Below are positions 62,226 through 64,000 of a DNA stretch of 64,000 bases, one piece after another. The stretch's first letter is position 1. The number at the start of each line of letters is the position of its first letter. A program made the position numbers and the translations under genes. The stretch is taken from positions 124,001-188,000 of the forward strand of contig OZ244707.1 in assembly GCA_965218875.1 (NCBI GenBank). Reading direction: 5' to 3'. The stretch is from CBDCMJ01 sp965218875. Its GTDB lineage: Bacteria; Chloroflexota; Dehalococcoidia; Lucifugimonadales; UBA3495. A model generated the notes under the pieces. It did no database searches. It was not told the origin of the DNA and saw only the letters and a list, made by a program, of their open reading frames with translations.

Positions 62226-63512
62226 TTACGCCTTTAGTTGGGCCTGATCGAACGCGCTCTCAAAGGAACCCATGGTCGGCTTTACGTTCAGCAGGTCGAC
62301 CAGAGACTCCACCGCCTCCTGGGTCTTCAAGCCGTTGCCGGTGATGTAGGCCACGGTCAGCTCATCGCTCTTGATGGCCCCGGAATCGGCCAGGTGCTTC
62401 AACCCCGACACGGTCACTCCGCCGGCGGTCTCCGTGAAGATGCCCTCGGTTTCGGCCAGCAGCTTGATGCCGTCGACAACCTCGTCCTCGGGCACGGCGT
62501 AGGCGGTGCCGGAGGACTTCCGGACCACCCGCAGCGAGTAGATGCCGTCGGCCGGGTTGCCGATGGCCAGGGACTTGGCGATGCTGTTGGGCCGGACCGG
62601 CAGCACCTGGGGAGCCGCGGCGTCCCACGCCGTGACGATGGGGGCACACCCCGCGGCTTGGGCCATGTGCATCTTGGTGATCACCGCCGGGTGATGCACC
62701 GTGTTCTGGTCCGTGCCAAAGGAAGCCGCCTTCACCCCCTCCAGCAAACCCAGGCAGGCCAGCTCGTTGAAGCCCTTCCAGATCTTGGTGAACATGGCGC
62801 CCGAGGCGGCCGGCACCACCACGTGGTCGGGAAGGCGCCAACCCAGTTGCTCCGCCACCTCGTAGGCCAGGGTCTTGCTGCCCTCGGCGTAGTAAGGCCG
62901 CATGTTGATGTTCACGAAGGCCCACGGATAGTTGTCGGCCACCTCGCTGCAGAGACGGTTCACCTCGTCGTAGGTGCCCTCCACCGCCACCAGGGTAGGC
63001 CCGTACACGGCGGCGCCGATGACCTTTCCCTTTTCCAGGTCCGAGGGAATAAACACGACGGCCCGGATTCCGGCCCGAGCGGCGTGGGCCGCCACGCTGC
63101 AGGCCAAGTTGCCGGTAGAGGCGCAGGCCAGGGTGTCGAAGCCGAACTCCACCGCCTTGGTGGCGGCTACCGAGACCACCCTGTCCTTGAAGGAAAACGA
63201 GGGGTTGACGCTGTCGTTCTTGATGTAGAGGTTGCTCAGGCCCAGGCGTTTGCCCAGGTTGTCGGCTTTGATGAGGGGAGTGAACCCGGCCATGATGTCC
63301 ACCGGGTTGTCGCTGTCCGCCGGGAGGAAGTCCCGGTAACGCCAGATGCTGATGGGGCCCTTGCTGATGCGGTCGCGGCTGGTGGCCTCGGCGATGGTGG
63401 CATAGTCGTAAACGACTTCCAGGGGGCCAAAGCAGTAATCGCAGACGTTGAGGGGTTCGGACGGATAGTCCCTGCCGCATTCCCGGCACCTTAAGCCATT
63501 AACGAAAGCCAC
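62226..63512 (-). CDS. Threonine-synthase-like PLP enzyme
   Basis: 428 residues. N-terminal zinc ribbon (CRECGRDYPSEPLNVCDYC), then a fold-type II PLP domain with SFSFKDR (Schiff-base lysine), ASTGNLACS (phosphate loop) and AASGAMFTK. It could be threonine synthase proper, or a related enzyme that uses a sulfur donor; the downstream MoaD and NIL genes suggest the latter possibility. Gene symbol withheld. Confidence 0.85.
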   Translation of the reverse strand: MAFVNGLRCRECGRDYPSEPLNVCDYCFGPLEVVYDYATIAEATSRDRISKGPISIWRYRDFLPADSDNPVDIMAGFTPLIKADNLGKRLGLSNLYIKNDSVNPSFSFKDRVVSVAATKAVEFGFDTLACASTGNLACSVAAHAARAGIRAVVFIPSDLEKGKVIGAAVYGPTLVAVEGTYDEVNRLCSEVADNYPWAFVNINMRPYYAEGSKTLAYEVAEQLGWRLPDHVVVPAASGAMFTKIWKGFNELACLGLLEGVKAASFGTDQNTVHHPAVITKMHMAQAAGCAPIVTAWDAAAPQVLPVRPNSIAKSLAIGNPADGIYSLRVVRKSSGTAYAVPEDEVVDGIKLLAETEGIFTETAGGVTVSGLKHLADSGAIKSDELTVAYITGNGLKTQEAVESLVDLLNVKPTMGSFESAFDQAQLKA

Positions 63513-63943
63513 CGCCGTTCATGTCCTCGAGGCCCGAAAATTGGCGCAGGGCCACCCATCCGGGCGCCCGCCGGAGCGCTACCGATGGTACCAAAGGCCC
63601 TATCTGTTGTCAATCTGGAAAGGCGAGTGCAACAGGGCCTTTTGGTTGTCATTCCGAGCAGAGCGAGGAATCTGAGATTCTTGGGTCCGGGCGACCTTGG
63701 CCTTGGGCAGAGATTTCAGATTCCTCCCGCTGGTTCGGAATGACAGGTAGGGACCAGGGTGACAATTAAAAGACCCTGGCGAGCGCAAAACTCTCCGCCA
63801 GGCTCCCGCGTCGGGGCCGGGGTCGCAACCTCGACCGTGGGCCGCCGCGTCGGAGTGGGCGAGGCCGCCACCGTAGTGGCGGGCGAGGTCAGGGTAGGGA
63901 AGGGTGAAGCTTCACAAGCCGCCTTTCAGGGGGAGAGAGACCT
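63513..63943. repeat. End-of-window intergenic region with inverted repeat
   Basis: 63648-63760 is an inverted repeat of the dispersed family (cattccgagcagagcgaggaatctgaga and, inverted, cagattcctcccgctggttcggaatg). Beyond it a Pro/Thr-rich minus-strand frame (about 63726-63925) has no start and is not annotated. Confidence 0.6.
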
Positions 63944-64000
63944 ATGGGACCGCTTTCAACGGGTCCGCTCACCTATCCATGGACGGTCCCCAGGCCCCCG
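63944..64000 (+). CDS. Start of a gene running out of the window
   Basis: ATG 63944 is preceded by a good RBS (GGGGAGAG) seven bases earlier and reads MGPLSTGPLTYPWTV to the window end. No family can be assigned from 19 residues. Confidence 0.4.
   Translation, partial: MGPLSTGPLTYPWTVPRPP

Noticed and set aside
63726..63925. Pro/Thr-rich minus-strand frame as a lipoprotein linker
   Set aside because: No start codon or signal peptide in frame, and it runs into the inverted repeat.

Overview
The window is about 64 kb of GC-rich bacterial DNA, probably chromosome from an uncultured Chloroflexota lineage near Dehalococcoidia/SAR202. This placement is inference. It rests on five luciferase-like (LLM) flavin/F420 oxidoreductases, many SDR, acyl-CoA dehydrogenase, enoyl-CoA hydratase, VOC, MaoC and CoA-transferase genes, frequent GTG/TTG starts, and a dispersed family of intergenic repeats. 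There is no rRNA operon, CRISPR array or prophage. Two tRNAs (Pro-GGG and Gln-CTG) and two insertion sequences are present.

Layout. 1-8.1 kb: the end of an amidohydrolase, a frame-broken PhnZ-like HD gene, an aquaporin, an SDR, a cache-domain protein, a seven-bladed Asp-box propeller, a triple zinc-ribbon RDD membrane protein, an LLM oxidoreductase, then a 1.1 kb repeat-rich spacer. 8.1-11.9 kb: a hotdog dehydratase pair, a Gfo/Idh/MocA oxidoreductase and a D-aminoacylase-type amidohydrolase. 12.0-15.8 kb: a damaged accessory island in which a small gene carries an internal TGA and a PD-(D/E)XK nuclease gene is split by an IS630-family element. 15.8-21.3 kb: arginine biosynthesis (argJ, argB, argD, argG) with a HicB/HicA pair between argD and argG. 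An MNT/HEPN pair, an aminotransferase, an acyl-CoA dehydrogenase and a HIT/YqeK-like pair follow. 25.78-26.10 kb: a small gene with an in-frame TGA followed by a hairpin with a GGTC loop, which is a candidate selenoprotein.

26.2-35 kb is a catabolic block, mostly on the minus strand (VOC, enoyl-CoA hydratase, acyl-CoA dehydrogenase, RAM-domain protein, SDR, three LLM oxidoreductases, aldo/keto reductase). It is interrupted by a plus-strand cysteine-rich HTH gene whose promoter carries two SOS-box-like palindromes. 35-43.2 kb holds a Yip1-like membrane protein, an ABM monooxygenase, the tRNAs, an intact ISAs1-family element inside a repeat, a CoA-transferase, two alpha/beta hydrolases and an HTTM/gamma-carboxylase-like protein. 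43.3-47.3 kb is an imelysin / di-heme oxidoreductase / imelysin operon, probably for iron handling, behind a strong promoter with overlapping palindromes. Its first gene is out of frame at a G8 tract beside the lipobox. 47.6-53.5 kb: an oligopeptide-type binding protein, a fifth LLM oxidoreductase, 1.3 kb of repeats, a 2-phosphoglycerate-kinase-like P-loop protein and an orphan ABC ATPase. 53.8-55.5 kb: XRE-ImmA protease plus DUF4411 PIN protein. 55.6-63.5 kb: two VOC proteins, an aroK-aroB fusion, a small membrane protein with a TauE/SafE permease, tgt, and a MoaD / NIL / threonine-synthase-like operon suggesting sulfur-carrier chemistry.

The clearest leads are the candidate selenoprotein, the precise IS630 interruption of the nuclease gene, the SOS-box-controlled HTH gene, the imelysin operon with its frame break and operator, and the MoaD-NIL-ThrC-like operon.
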